Shown: piece after piece, positions 15,825-26,759 of the stretch | Position numbering within the stretch: the stretch's first letter is position 1 | Layout: each line of letters opens with the position of its first letter | DNA from: Deinococcus budaensis | GTDB lineage: Bacteria > Deinococcota > Deinococci > Deinococcales > Deinococcaceae | Direction: 5' to 3' | Assembly: GCF_014201885.1 (NCBI RefSeq) | Contig: NZ_JACHFN010000006.1 | Coordinates: forward strand, 176,530-240,529 | DNA length: 64,000 nucleotides | Notes under the pieces: generated by a model | Databases searched by the model: none | Seen by the model: the letters and a program-made list of their open reading frames with translations, nothing else | Told to the model about the DNA's origin: nothing | Program-made: the position numbers and the translations under genes

Positions 15825-17512
15825 GATCCGTCCTCCGCGCCAAAGAGAAGGGGTTGGCCGGTCCGGGCCGCTTCGCGTTCGCCGGTCTTGACGGGTTTGC
15901 GTTCCAGGCTCACGTTCAGCGCCCCGGCAGGCACCTGGGGCCGCTTGCCCTCCAGCACCTCCGCCACGGTCAGAAGCTGAATGCGCGGAAAGGACTGCCC
16001 GCCGTACACGTACACGCCCGCCTTCGCGGCCTCGTCACGCATTCCCCGGGTCGGTGCGTCCAGCGTCAGAAACACACCCAGCGCCGCTTTCTCGCGTGTC
16101 ACCGTGCCCACGAGGTCGCGCACCATCGTCGGGTTGAGGTTCTTGCCGCCCTTGACACTCACGATCCCCTTTTCGAGCCGTTCACCCCCCGGCGTGCGGA
16201 AATACAGCAGCCCGTCTATCCCGGTGTCGCCGCCCTTTTTCCCCTTTTTGTTCGCGGCGGTCGCCCCATACGGCTGCGCCCCGATCAGCCCCACGATCCA
16301 GAACTGGAACTGAAAGGCGTCCTGGGCGAACAGATACCGCGCCGCGTCCTCGTCTCCCGGCGTGCCCTCCACCGTGAAGTCTGCGCCTACTCGCAACCCG
16401 AACTCGCTCTCCAGCCGCGAGGTCATCAGCGCCACCGACAGGTGCGTAATGTCAATCCCGCGCCACCCCCGCCCCAGCCGCTGCGCCGCCACCACCGCCG
16501 TCCCGCACCCGCAAAAGGGGTCCAGAACAATGTCGCCGGGGTTGGAGGACGCCGCGATGATGCGCTCAAGGAGGGCGACAGGTTTTTGCGTGGGGTAGCC
16601 GAGGCGTTCAGCAGCGTGAGAAGAAAGCGGCGGGATGTCATCCCAGAGCGTTTGGATTTTTTCGCCCGGTGCAACGTCCAGATACCGTTTGAGCCTTAAA
16701 CGGCCATCTTGTTTGGCTGGGAAGTAGAGGAGGCCCTTCCTATCATATTCTTGCATCACGCTCAGACTAACAGCCCATCCATTCGGATGCGGCTTATATG
16801 TAACTCCATTGCTAGCCAAATAATCATACCGTAAGTTAGGTCTTACACTTGGATTTCTGAGGTTTTCAGTTGCATAGTATCTACCACTTTCGTCCCGTTT
16901 ACCAAAGTTTTTCTCGGCATACTCCTTGCTATAAGGTCTATAAATCTGATTCCAGGTAAAGTTCTTGGACTTGGCGTAGTACAGGATAGAATCCGTTACG
17001 TCTCCATAACCCCTGCTCACATTCCCATGTGAACTCGTCCGCTTCCAGATAATCTCATTCCTGAAGTTCTTTGCGCCAAAAATCACGTCCAGAATCATCT
17101 TCAGGTAGTGGCTGGCGGTGGGGTCGCAGTGGAGGTATAGGCTGCCCGTATCCTTCAGGACCCTGTGCAGTTCGACCAGGCGCTCGGCCATCATCACGAG
17201 GTAGGCGCTCAGGTCGTTTTTTCTGAGCGTGCCGACGATCAGGTGGAGCAGTTCGGAGAGGGGACCGTGCGCGGCGGTCAGGCGGATCAGGGCTTCCTCG
17301 GCGTCCTGGGTCCATTTCCAGGTGTCCTCGAACGCCAGAATCTGCGCGGCGCTGCCGCCCCCCTTGTGGTCGTGAAAGATGACGTTGTAATCGGCGTTCG
17401 AGTTAAAGGGCGGATCGAGGTAGATCAGGTCCACGCTCGCATCCGCAAAATGCTCCCGCAACACGCCGAGGTTGTCGCCGTAAAAGAGCCGGTTGATTGG
17501 GGGAGAGGTCAT
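15821..17512 (-). CDS. DNA methyltransferase with C-terminal Mrr-like endonuclease domain
   Basis: A 563-residue protein. DPPFNS at residues 33-38 is methyltransferase motif IV. DPFCGCGTAVVAAQRLGRGW at 331-350 is motif I. The order IV-recognition-X-I marks a beta-class N6-adenine or N4-cytosine enzyme. Residues about 425-510 resemble an Mrr-type nuclease: GGDTGIDGLLYF, then IVSVKGGKNLNP with Lys454, and REKAALGVFLTL. Residues about 150-270 (bases 16700-17060) are strikingly AT-rich, 37-42 percent GC in three counted lines, and correspond to the target recognition region. I start at ATG 17512 (MTSPPINRLFYGD), where TACCCT lies 8 nt upstream. No separate restriction gene is adjacent. Confidence 0.85.
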   Translation of the reverse strand: MTSPPINRLFYGDNLGVLREHFADASVDLIYLDPPFNSNADYNVIFHDHKGGGSAAQILAFEDTWKWTQDAEEALIRLTAAHGPLSELLHLIVGTLRKNDLSAYLVMMAERLVELHRVLKDTGSLYLHCDPTASHYLKMILDVIFGAKNFRNEIIWKRTSSHGNVSRGYGDVTDSILYYAKSKNFTWNQIYRPYSKEYAEKNFGKRDESGRYYATENLRNPSVRPNLRYDYLASNGVTYKPHPNGWAVSLSVMQEYDRKGLLYFPAKQDGRLRLKRYLDVAPGEKIQTLWDDIPPLSSHAAERLGYPTQKPVALLERIIAASSNPGDIVLDPFCGCGTAVVAAQRLGRGWRGIDITHLSVALMTSRLESEFGLRVGADFTVEGTPGDEDAARYLFAQDAFQFQFWIVGLIGAQPYGATAANKKGKKGGDTGIDGLLYFRTPGGERLEKGIVSVKGGKNLNPTMVRDLVGTVTREKAALGVFLTLDAPTRGMRDEAAKAGVYVYGGQSFPRIQLLTVAEVLEGKRPQVPAGALNVSLERKPVKTGEREAARTGQPLLFGAEDGS

Positions 17513-17555
17513 TGAGGGGAAGGGTAGCGCGGCGGCGTTCGGGGTAAGTTGCGAT

Positions 17556-18227
17556 ATGGCCGAGACCATCACGTTCGCCTCCGAGGACCGCCTGCTCGCG
17601 GGGTATGTCGCCCGGCCCGAGGTCACGGGCAGGCAGGCCCCCGGCGTGCTCGTCATTCACGAGATTTTCGGCCTGACGGACGCCATGCGCGGGGTGGCCG
17701 ACCGCCTCGCGCGGGCCGGCTACGTGGCGCTCGCCGTGGACCTCTTCGCGGGGCAGAGCCGCGCCGTGTGCATGAGCCGGATGCTGGCCGGGACCTTCCT
17801 GCACCCGCTGGAGCACCAGGGCGTGCGCGACACCCGCCGGGCGCTAGAGGCGCTCTCGGGGCTGGACGGGGTGGACCCCTCCAGGCTGGGCGCCGTCGGT
17901 TTCTGTCTGGGCGGCTCGCTCGCCGTGGCGATGGCCTGCACCGATGACCGGGTGAGGGCCATCGCGCCCTATTACGGCTTCAACCCGAAGCCGCTGGAGG
18001 CCGTGCGGCGCAGTTGCCCGGTGGTCGGCAGCTACCCCGAGAAAGACCCCACGGCCCGGCATGGCCTCGCGCTGGAGGCCGAACTGACGGCGGCGGGCAT
18101 CCCGAACGACATCCAGGTCTACCCCGGCACCCGCCACTCCTTCGCCACCCCCGGCCCCACCTTCGACCCGCTGGCGAGCGTGGACGCCTGGAACCGGGTG
18201 ATGGCCTTTTTCGACGACCATGTGTGA
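17556..18227 (+). CDS. Dienelactone hydrolase family protein
   Basis: A 223-residue alpha/beta hydrolase of the dienelactone hydrolase family. The nucleophile is Cys117 in GFCLGG. Glu36 in VIHEIFGL is the conserved glutamate that activates it, and His194 in GTRHSFATPG completes the triad with an Asp near 164. All catalytic residues are therefore present. The true substrate may be an aromatic-degradation lactone or another ester; no ring-cleavage genes are nearby. TAAGTT ends 5 nt before ATG 17556, indicating leaderless expression, divergent from the methyltransferase gene. Confidence 0.9.
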   Translation: MAETITFASEDRLLAGYVARPEVTGRQAPGVLVIHEIFGLTDAMRGVADRLARAGYVALAVDLFAGQSRAVCMSRMLAGTFLHPLEHQGVRDTRRALEALSGLDGVDPSRLGAVGFCLGGSLAVAMACTDDRVRAIAPYYGFNPKPLEAVRRSCPVVGSYPEKDPTARHGLALEAELTAAGIPNDIQVYPGTRHSFATPGPTFDPLASVDAWNRVMAFFDDHV

Positions 18228-18370
18228 CGGGAAGTTCGAGGGTGCCGGCGAAGCGTGGAAGCACCGAAGCGGGGCGAACTGGCCAGGCGGCGAAGCGGAG
18301 GGGCAGGACCGGACGCCCTCCGATGGCCTGCCTTCCCCCGGCCGCCCGACCCGCTGGCGGCACGACGGGA

Positions 18371-18403
18371 CCCCGGCTCCACCGGGAGAGCCGGGAGCCG
18401 GGG
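18371..18403. terminator. Hairpin between dienelactone hydrolase and M28 peptidase genes
   Basis: CCCCGGCTCC (18371-18380) is complementary to GGAGCCGGGG (18394-18403). It lies between convergent genes and could stop transcription from either side, although neither strand has a T-run. Confidence 0.4.
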
Positions 18404-18420
18404 GCGGGAGAGGGTGGGGC

Positions 18421-20478
18421 TCAGCGCAGCAGGCGGTTGCCCTTGTAGGTCAGGGTGTTGAGCGGGCGCCGCGCCGTCTGGGCCGACAGGCCCCTCAGCG
18501 TGTCGGTGGCCTGGGCGAAGTAGAGGATGGCGTGGGCCGCCGCGTCGCTCATCTGGTCGAGGGCCGTGACGTTGACGTTGGCGAGGGTGTCGCAGGCCTG
18601 GTGGTAGCACGGGTCGTAGGCCACGCCCGCCGCGCCGCCGAACAGCGCGGCCTCCTCCGGCGTCTTGCGGCCCTCGGCGCCCGTAAAGAGACCCCCGGCG
18701 GGAATGCCGACCCCGATAAAGGGGCCGTAGTCGGACCGGCCGCTGAACTCGGTGGGGCGCGACGCCAGCCCCTGCGTCTCGAAGTAGTCCACGAAGACCC
18801 GCTCGATGGTGTCCGAGCCGGGAGGCCCCGCCTGACTGTCGGAGCCGTCGCCGTCGTAGACGAAGCGGGCGAAGTTGGGCGAGCCGACCATGTCGAAGTT
18901 GAGATTCAGCGCGATGTTCGCCTGGGCCTCGGGGCCGAGCTGGGCCACGTAGTACTCGGAACCGAGCAGCCCCTCTTCCTCCGCGCCCCAGAAGGCGAAG
19001 CGCACCTGGTTGCGCGGCTGGATGCCGAGCTTGGCCATCTGGAGGGCCGTCTCCAGGATGGCGGCGCTGCCGCTGCCGTTGTCGTTGATGCCGGGGCCTT
19101 CCTCCACCGAGTCGAGGTGCGCGCCGACCACCACGACGTGATCAGTCCGGCCCGCCTGCGTGTCGGCGATGACGTTGGTGGTGGTGCGCTGCTGCTCCTC
19201 GATCTCGACTTTCAGGTCGGCGGAAGCGCCGTTCAGGGCGCGGCCGACCTCGAAGCTGGCGCCCAGCACCGGGATGGTCACGCCCGAGTCGGCCCCGCCG
19301 AGGGTCCCGGCGATCACGCCCGTGCGGCCCGGCTGGCCCTCGTTGAAGACGATGACGGCCGTGGCCCCCGCCGCCTGGGCGTTGAGGGCCTTTTGCGCAA
19401 AGGAGCAGGTGCCGCGCTGCACGAGCGCAATGTTGCCCCTGGTGAAGCCCGCGAAGTCGCCCGCCTCGCAGCCGCTGGTCGAGGACGGCGCGGGCGGGGG
19501 CGGCAGCGTGAGGTCCACGCCCTGCACCTGCCCGGAGACCTGCCCCTCGGGGCTGAAGGTCATGGACGTGAAGTCCTGCCCCCGGATCAAGGTCCGGGCG
19601 GTGGGGGCCGTCTGCGCCAGCGCCGAGCGGTCGAGGAAGACCGGGTAGGTGAAGGGCTGGAGGCGCACGCTGTACCCGGCGGCCTCCAGTTGCCGCTGCA
19701 CGTAGGCGGCGGAGGCGGCGTAGCCGGGCAGGTGGGCGGCGCGGTTGCCGCCGTTGTTGTCCGCCAGCCTCTGGAAGACGTCCAGGTGCCGCCGGACGCC
19801 CTCCGGGGTGACCGCCCCGCGCAGGCTCGCCGTCAGGTTGAGGGGCGCGTCGGGCAGGCACGAGATCAGGGGCCGCGCCCAGTCGGCGTGGTCGTAGTGG
19901 ATGCCGTCCCCGGCGTCGGTGACCACCAGCCGCAGTTCCCCCTTGCCCGCCACGTTCACGTCCACGGTCTTGGTCGTGCTCGCGCCCGTCATCGTGCCCG
20001 AGTCGTAGACCTTCTCGTTGTCGAGAAAGACCTGAAAGACGACGCTGCCGCGGTTCCCCACCTCGTCGTCCACGCCGATGTCGGCCGTGAAGCGGGTGCA
20101 CACCGCTCCCGTCCCCTGGAGGCTGAAGCGCAGCTCGCTGCCCGCGTGGGTGCCGAAGCCCCGCTGGTAGGTCTTGCCGTCAAGGGTGATCGTCCGGCCG
20201 TCCCCGGCGGCCCGCTCGCCGTTGCTGCGGTCGATCTCGATGGGACCCCAGGCATTCCTGGCGGCCAGGATCGGCTCGTAGTACAGGTTGTTCTGGCCGG
20301 GGGTCAGGCTGAGGGCGCCGAGCTTCCCGGCGGGCGCCGTGTACGACCAGGGGTAAGAGACGCCGCCCGCGTAGGGGTCCGCCCCGGCAGGCAGACTCGG
20401 CTGCGGCTGACCGCAGGCGGCGAGGGACAACGTGAGGACTCCACCGAACCAGAGGCGGCCGCGAACACCTTGCTTCAT
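18421..20478 (-). CDS. Secreted M28 metallopeptidase lipoprotein with NPCBM domain
   Basis: A 685-residue exported peptidase. The signal peptide ends in a lipobox (TLSLAACG), predicting lipid anchoring. Residues about 45-200 match an NPCBM carbohydrate-binding-like module (YQRGFGTHAGSELRFSLQG, DIGVDDEVGNRGSVVFQVFL in parts). A protease-associated domain follows (GNIALVQRGTCSFAQKAL). The M28 core holds the zinc ligands: VGAHLDSVEEGPG near 455, NDNGSG, WGAEEEGLLGSEYY near 503, FDMVGS near 531, and the late histidine in DPCYHQACDTL near 626. It probably acts as an aminopeptidase outside the cell. GGGAG precedes ATG 20478. Confidence 0.9.
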   Translation of the reverse strand: MKQGVRGRLWFGGVLTLSLAACGQPQPSLPAGADPYAGGVSYPWSYTAPAGKLGALSLTPGQNNLYYEPILAARNAWGPIEIDRSNGERAAGDGRTITLDGKTYQRGFGTHAGSELRFSLQGTGAVCTRFTADIGVDDEVGNRGSVVFQVFLDNEKVYDSGTMTGASTTKTVDVNVAGKGELRLVVTDAGDGIHYDHADWARPLISCLPDAPLNLTASLRGAVTPEGVRRHLDVFQRLADNNGGNRAAHLPGYAASAAYVQRQLEAAGYSVRLQPFTYPVFLDRSALAQTAPTARTLIRGQDFTSMTFSPEGQVSGQVQGVDLTLPPPPAPSSTSGCEAGDFAGFTRGNIALVQRGTCSFAQKALNAQAAGATAVIVFNEGQPGRTGVIAGTLGGADSGVTIPVLGASFEVGRALNGASADLKVEIEEQQRTTTNVIADTQAGRTDHVVVVGAHLDSVEEGPGINDNGSGSAAILETALQMAKLGIQPRNQVRFAFWGAEEEGLLGSEYYVAQLGPEAQANIALNLNFDMVGSPNFARFVYDGDGSDSQAGPPGSDTIERVFVDYFETQGLASRPTEFSGRSDYGPFIGVGIPAGGLFTGAEGRKTPEEAALFGGAAGVAYDPCYHQACDTLANVNVTALDQMSDAAAHAILYFAQATDTLRGLSAQTARRPLNTLTYKGNRLLR

Positions 20479-20633
20479 GCTGTTCTCCCAGGACCCACAT
20501 CGAAAGGACGCCCCGGAGCTTGCTGTGTGGGTCTCCCCCCCATCGTGACCCCCCGGCGAGCCTCAGCGCCTTTAGCGAGTCCTCATCCCTCGTGACCCGC
20601 GTTCATGTGGCGACTGGGGTCGGCCCGCGCCAC

Positions 20634-20660
20634 AAAAAAGCCCCGCCGGAGTGACGGGGC
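20634..20660 (-). terminator. Rho-independent terminator of the response regulator gene
   Basis: Minus strand: GCCCCG (20655-20660) and CGGGGC (20640-20645) form the stem, followed by six T residues (20634-20639). It sits 20 bp after the regulator stop codon. Confidence 0.85.
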
Positions 20661-20680
20661 CGGGGAGGTCACTGGACCTT

Positions 20681-21349
<669 letters not shown>

Positions 21350-21455
21350 GATGGGGTGCCTTTGTCTCCCGGCCTGAGCCTGTTTATTCCGCATCGTAGG
21401 GGCCGGGAGGGCCGGGGCGGGTAACCGGGCCGCTTTACGGACTCTTAACGCCCGG

Positions 21456-21746
21456 TCAGCTTTCTGCGGGCACCTGCACCGAATCCACCTGCACGCCGTA
21501 CCGGAGCAGCAGGGTCTTGAGCCGCTGCATGGCGCCGACCGCCCGCGCGCGCTCCTGCGGCGCGAAGACCAGCGTCAGCCGGGCAGGGTGGCCGGGGCGC
21601 GGCTCCTGCGCCTGCACCTGAAGGGGCCGCGCAAAGGCCGCGTCGTGCAGCACGTCGCGCAGGATGCGGGCGAAGGTCAGCTCGTCCACCCCGTCGAGCG
21701 TGAAGGCGATCCCCTGCGGCGCGGAGGCCGGTGCAGCGTCGGTCAT
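21456..21746 (-). CDS. Small uncharacterised protein
   Basis: A 96-residue soluble protein I do not recognise ([12 protein letters not shown] start, then GIAFTLDGVDELTFARILRD and LTLVFAPQERARAVGAMQRL). The alternation of strands and helices suggests a compact alpha/beta fold. TACCCT ends 7 nt before ATG 21746, which fits leaderless expression and argues against the longer frame. It is divergent from the hydrolase gene. Confidence 0.6.
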   Translation of the reverse strand: MTDAAPASAPQGIAFTLDGVDELTFARILRDVLHDAAFARPLQVQAQEPRPGHPARLTLVFAPQERARAVGAMQRLKTLLLRYGVQVDSVQVPAES

Positions 21747-21806
21747 GCGGGCCAGGGTAGCGGTCCCGGGAGGGCGCGGGCCAGGAGCCTCTCTACAATG
21801 GCCCCC

Positions 21807-22718
21807 ATGACCTGGCACGGTGAACCGACCCTAGAGCGCCTGAACGGGGCCGACCTGTATTTCGAGGCGACCGGCCCGGAAGATTCGCCCCAGCCGCCCC
21901 TGGTCTTCTTGCACGGCGGTCCCGGGTACAACAGCTTTTCCTTTCGGGAACTGTTCGGGGACCGGCTGGAACACCGCCGGGTGGTGTACCTCGACCAGCG
22001 CGGCTCGGGGCGCAGCGGGGCACTGTCGGACACCGAGCAGGGCGAGCAGACCCTCGACCTCGACACGCTGGTGGCCGACCTCGACGCGCTGCGCGAGTAC
22101 CTGGGCGCCGAGAGCCTCGTGCCGCTGGGGCACGGGTTCGGGGCGCTGGTGGCGCTGGAGTACGCGCGGCGCTGGCCGACCCGTACCGCGCGGGTGGTCG
22201 TGGTCAATCCCTGGGTGCATTTTCCCGAACTCGCGCTGACGCTGCTGCGCGAGGCGTCCGCGCTGCGCGGCACGCCGCTCGACGATCCCGCCCCGGCCCT
22301 GCGGGCGCGCACCCCGGAAGGCGAGTATCCGGCGGTGGGCGCGGCGCGCATCGAGGCGGCCTTCGCGCTGCTCAACGCCCGCGACCTGCTCAACGCGCTG
22401 CAATTTCAGGGCGCGCCCAGCCGGATGCGCCTGGAATTCATCGATGCCGGAAGCCAGCTGCTGGGCGGCGGCGAGGTGCAGCAGGCGCTGGTCAACCAGG
22501 GCCTGTGGGAGTTCGAGTACGTGCCCTTTTTGCAGGAGATCCGCCGTCCGCTGTTCGTGATCGCGGGCGTCCACGACCGCACCAGCTACCCCGAACAGGT
22601 CGAGTGGCTGGCCGACCTCGCGGGAGCCGACGTGACGGTCCTCGACGCCGGGCATTACCCCTGGCTGGACGACGAGGACGCCTTTGCCGAAGCGCTGGAG
22701 GAGGCCCTGACGCGCTGA
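21807..22718 (+). CDS. Alpha/beta hydrolase, proline iminopeptidase-like, nucleophile replaced
   Basis: A 303-residue alpha/beta hydrolase resembling proline iminopeptidases: the oxyanion motif HGGPG at 36-40, DQRGSGRSG at 64-72, a late Asp in AGVHDRTSY and His in LDAGHYPWLDD. The nucleophile elbow, however, reads GHGFG at 109-113 (codons GGG CAC GGG TTC GGG), with glycine where serine is expected. The protein may therefore be inactive as a peptidase, use another residue or have a binding role. TACAAT ends 7 nt before ATG 21807, favouring that start over ATG 21798. Confidence 0.85.
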   Translation: MTWHGEPTLERLNGADLYFEATGPEDSPQPPLVFLHGGPGYNSFSFRELFGDRLEHRRVVYLDQRGSGRSGALSDTEQGEQTLDLDTLVADLDALREYLGAESLVPLGHGFGALVALEYARRWPTRTARVVVVNPWVHFPELALTLLREASALRGTPLDDPAPALRARTPEGEYPAVGAARIEAAFALLNARDLLNALQFQGAPSRMRLEFIDAGSQLLGGGEVQQALVNQGLWEFEYVPFLQEIRRPLFVIAGVHDRTSYPEQVEWLADLAGADVTVLDAGHYPWLDDEDAFAEALEEALTR

Positions 22719-22793
22719 AGGGGGGCGCGGGGGGCCGCGCCGCCGTTCTCCCCGGTCTCTCACAGCTGGGCGGGTATACTCGCCCCGAACCCT

Positions 22794-23831
<1,038 letters not shown>

Positions 23832-23907
23832 ACCTGGGCGCCCCGTGCCCGGCCCGCTTATCGCCGCGCCCACACCACCCGCGCCCCCCGGGGCCGTACC
23901 CTGGAGC

Positions 23908-24108
23908 ATGACCCAGCATCCTGAGGACCGGCGGCGGCGGCGGACGGGCAAGCAGGCTCCCCAGGCCAGGCAGGCGCGCGGCGAGGTGCTGATCAGCGGC
24001 CTGGACACCGGCCCCGCCGAGGGCCAGCGGGGCAACCGCACGCCCACCGAGGACCACGCCCGCTTTCTGCCGCCCGAGGAACGCGAGCCGGAGGACGAGG
24101 ACGGTTAG
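23908..24108 (+). CDS. Small hydrophilic protein of unknown function
   Basis: A 66-residue, highly charged protein (MTQHPEDRRRRRTGKQAPQ at the start, PPEEREPEDEDG at the end) with a central GEVLISGLDTGPAEG. It is probably disordered. TACCCT ends 5 nt before ATG 23908, which supports expression. No family recognised. Confidence 0.5.
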   Translation: MTQHPEDRRRRRTGKQAPQARQARGEVLISGLDTGPAEGQRGNRTPTEDHARFLPPEEREPEDEDG

Positions 24109-24168
24109 GGCCAGCGGCGCCCGCGCGAACCATATACACTCCCCGCTGCGTCCCTGTAAGCTGGACAG

Positions 24169-24873
24169 GTGCTCTCCTTACAGAAGGCCGCCAGCATCCT
24201 TGGGGCGTTCAGCGCTGACCAGCCCGAGTGGGGCGTGCGGGCGCTGGCCGCGCATCTGAGCGTGCCCCGCGCCACGGCCCACGCCTACCTCGCCGGGCTG
24301 ACGGGCGCCGGGTTTCTGCGCCGCACTCCGGCGGGCAAGTACCGCCTGTCGTGGCATATCGCCGAGATGGGCGCGCAGCTCACCTCGGCGCTGCCGTGGT
24401 TTCCCGACGCCCGCGCCCTGATCACCCGGCTGGCGATGGACGTGCAGGCGGTGGCCTTCTTGTGCATCCTGGAGGGCGAGGAGGTCGTCTGCGCGATTCG
24501 CGAGCGCCATCCCGACGCCGACATCGACCTGCCGCTCGACATCTACCTGCCGGCCACCGCGACCGCCAGCGGCAAGATCCTGTACGCCCACGCCGACCTC
24601 CAGCCGCAGACCTTCGCGGCGCTGACAGACAGCAGCATCACCACCGCCGACGAGTGGCGCACCGAAGTCGCGCGCGTGCGGCGCCGGGGCTACGCCTATT
24701 CCATCGAGGAATGGATCCCGGGGCAATGCACCCTGGGCGTGCCCTACCGCCACGCGGGAGGCGTGGTCGCTGCCATCGGCGTGCAGATGAGCGCGGGCCG
24801 CTACCTGCGCGAGGAACGCAGCATCCGCGAGCGCGTCCTCGCCACCGTCCGCGAGGCCGAGGGGCTGAACTAA
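24169..24873 (+). CDS. IclR-family transcriptional regulator
   Basis: A 234-residue regulator. The N-terminal winged helix (WGVRALAAHLSVPRATAHAY) is of IclR type, followed by GFLRRTPAGKYRLSW. The C-terminal GAF-like effector domain contains YLPATATASGKILYA and GQCTLGVPYRHAGGVVAAI, close to the family's conserved ending. The start is GTG 24169, placed 6 nt after TAAGCT, so a leaderless GTG-initiated mRNA is likely. The target operon is not evident from neighbours. The end overlaps the convergent small gene by 4 bp. Confidence 0.88.
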   Translation: MLSLQKAASILGAFSADQPEWGVRALAAHLSVPRATAHAYLAGLTGAGFLRRTPAGKYRLSWHIAEMGAQLTSALPWFPDARALITRLAMDVQAVAFLCILEGEEVVCAIRERHPDADIDLPLDIYLPATATASGKILYAHADLQPQTFAALTDSSITTADEWRTEVARVRRRGYAYSIEEWIPGQCTLGVPYRHAGGVVAAIGVQMSAGRYLREERSIRERVLATVREAEGLN

Positions 24874-25118
24874 CCGCCCTCTCCGCGCAGTCCCATCAAC
24901 CCCAACTCCCAGTCCAGCGCTTCCAGCACGGCGGGGCTGAGGCCAGGCAGCATCCCGGCCAGGACGGCCGCTTCCTCCAGCGTCCCGGTGAGTAGATCCG
25001 GGCCGGAGGGGAGCGCCCGCACCCGCACCTGCCCGTCTCGCAGCACGTCTACCCGCAGCCCGCCGCCCACGGCATCACCGGGGATGTGCACAAGAGGCCG
25101 CCGGACTTCCCCGGTCAT
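24870..25118 (-). CDS. Small uncharacterised protein
   Basis: An 82-residue protein with no recognised family (MTGEVRRPLVHIPGDAVGGG at the start, ALDWELGLMGLRGEGG at the end). The start is inferred: ATG 25118 begins the conserved-looking part, and the open frame continues upstream to 25160. It overlaps the convergent IclR gene by four bases. Confidence 0.45.
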   Translation of the reverse strand: MTGEVRRPLVHIPGDAVGGGLRVDVLRDGQVRVRALPSGPDLLTGTLEEAAVLAGMLPGLSPAVLEALDWELGLMGLRGEGG

Positions 25119-25167
25119 CTGGAAAGCATGGCCGAATCTTTCCGCCTGACCTCTCTCCATCTGGCGC

Positions 25168-25593
25168 TCAACTCTTGTCCCCGAAGCTCCAGATTTCGAG
25201 GTCGTCCACCGACTCGCTGACCTTTTTCAAACTGGCGAGGTCCTCGCGGCTGGCCTGCTGGGGCTGCGCGGCACCGGCACCTGCCGGGCGCCCCACCGCC
25301 CCGGCCATCACCTCGGCGGGCACGGCGGCGAGCATGGAGGCGAGTTGCCGGGGCGTGGCGTCGAGCAGGGCGTCGGACAGGACCTCGTCGGGCACGTCCG
25401 CAGAGATGCGGGCGCGGGCGGCGGCGACGGCGGCGGGGTCCACGTCGGGGCGCAGCGCCACCTCCTCGTCGAGGCCAGCGGTGCCGGGGGGCCGGGCCGA
25501 CGGCAGGCGCGGGCCAGCTGACCGCCGCTTTCTCAGGCTCAGGAGCACAGCCGCCACCACCAGCACGAGCAGCACGATCAGCAGGAACTTCAT
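25168..25593 (-). CDS. Membrane-anchored protein of unknown function
   Basis: A 141-residue protein with one N-terminal transmembrane helix (KFLLIVLLVLVVAAVLLSL) and a short basic stop-transfer segment, followed by a cytoplasmic tail. The tail has helical stretches such as VLSDALLDATPRQLASMLAA and ends LASLKKVSESVDDLEIWSFG. No family recognised. TAAGGT ends 6 nt before the ATG, giving a probable leaderless start. Confidence 0.6.
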   Translation of the reverse strand: MKFLLIVLLVLVVAAVLLSLRKRRSAGPRLPSARPPGTAGLDEEVALRPDVDPAAVAAARARISADVPDEVLSDALLDATPRQLASMLAAVPAEVMAGAVGRPAGAGAAQPQQASREDLASLKKVSESVDDLEIWSFGDKS

Positions 25594-25752
25594 GCCCCCA
25601 CCTTACGGTCCGCCCGCCTCCCGGCGCTTCCCCTGACCGGAGGGGCTGCTCCCCAAAGGCAAGAAACGGCCAAGCCCCCATCCGCACGGTCACAGAAGCC
25701 GGGAGCCTGCCCCCTCTCCCTCTCCGACCCGCCGCCCGTGGGGGCTGGGGGC

Positions 25753-26613
<861 letters not shown>

Positions 26614-26691
26614 AATCTGTTCCTCCTGAAAAGGGGCCTGGGCGGCGGGCCGACGAGCATGCCCAGCTGAGTGTAGGGGGCGCGGGCAATG

Positions 26692-26710
26692 GTTGACCAA
26701 AACGGTCAAC
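26692..26710. promoter_or_regulatory. Operator-like palindrome between rhodanese and sufE
   Basis: GTTGACC-AAAAC-GGTCAAC is a perfect 7-bp inverted repeat with a 5-bp spacer. It lies in the divergent intergenic region, about 38 bp upstream of the sufE -10 box (TACAGT, 26748-26753) and just upstream of a TACACT -10 candidate for the rhodanese gene. One regulator could therefore control both. Confidence 0.55.
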
Positions 26711-26759
26711 TGGACAGGCCTCACCATAGCGTGCGGGAGGTGGGGGGTACAGTGGCCGC

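Noticed and set aside
18220..20595. 791-codon plus-strand frame over the M28 gene
   Set aside because: Low-complexity shadow of the M28 coding frame, no ribosome site or domain.
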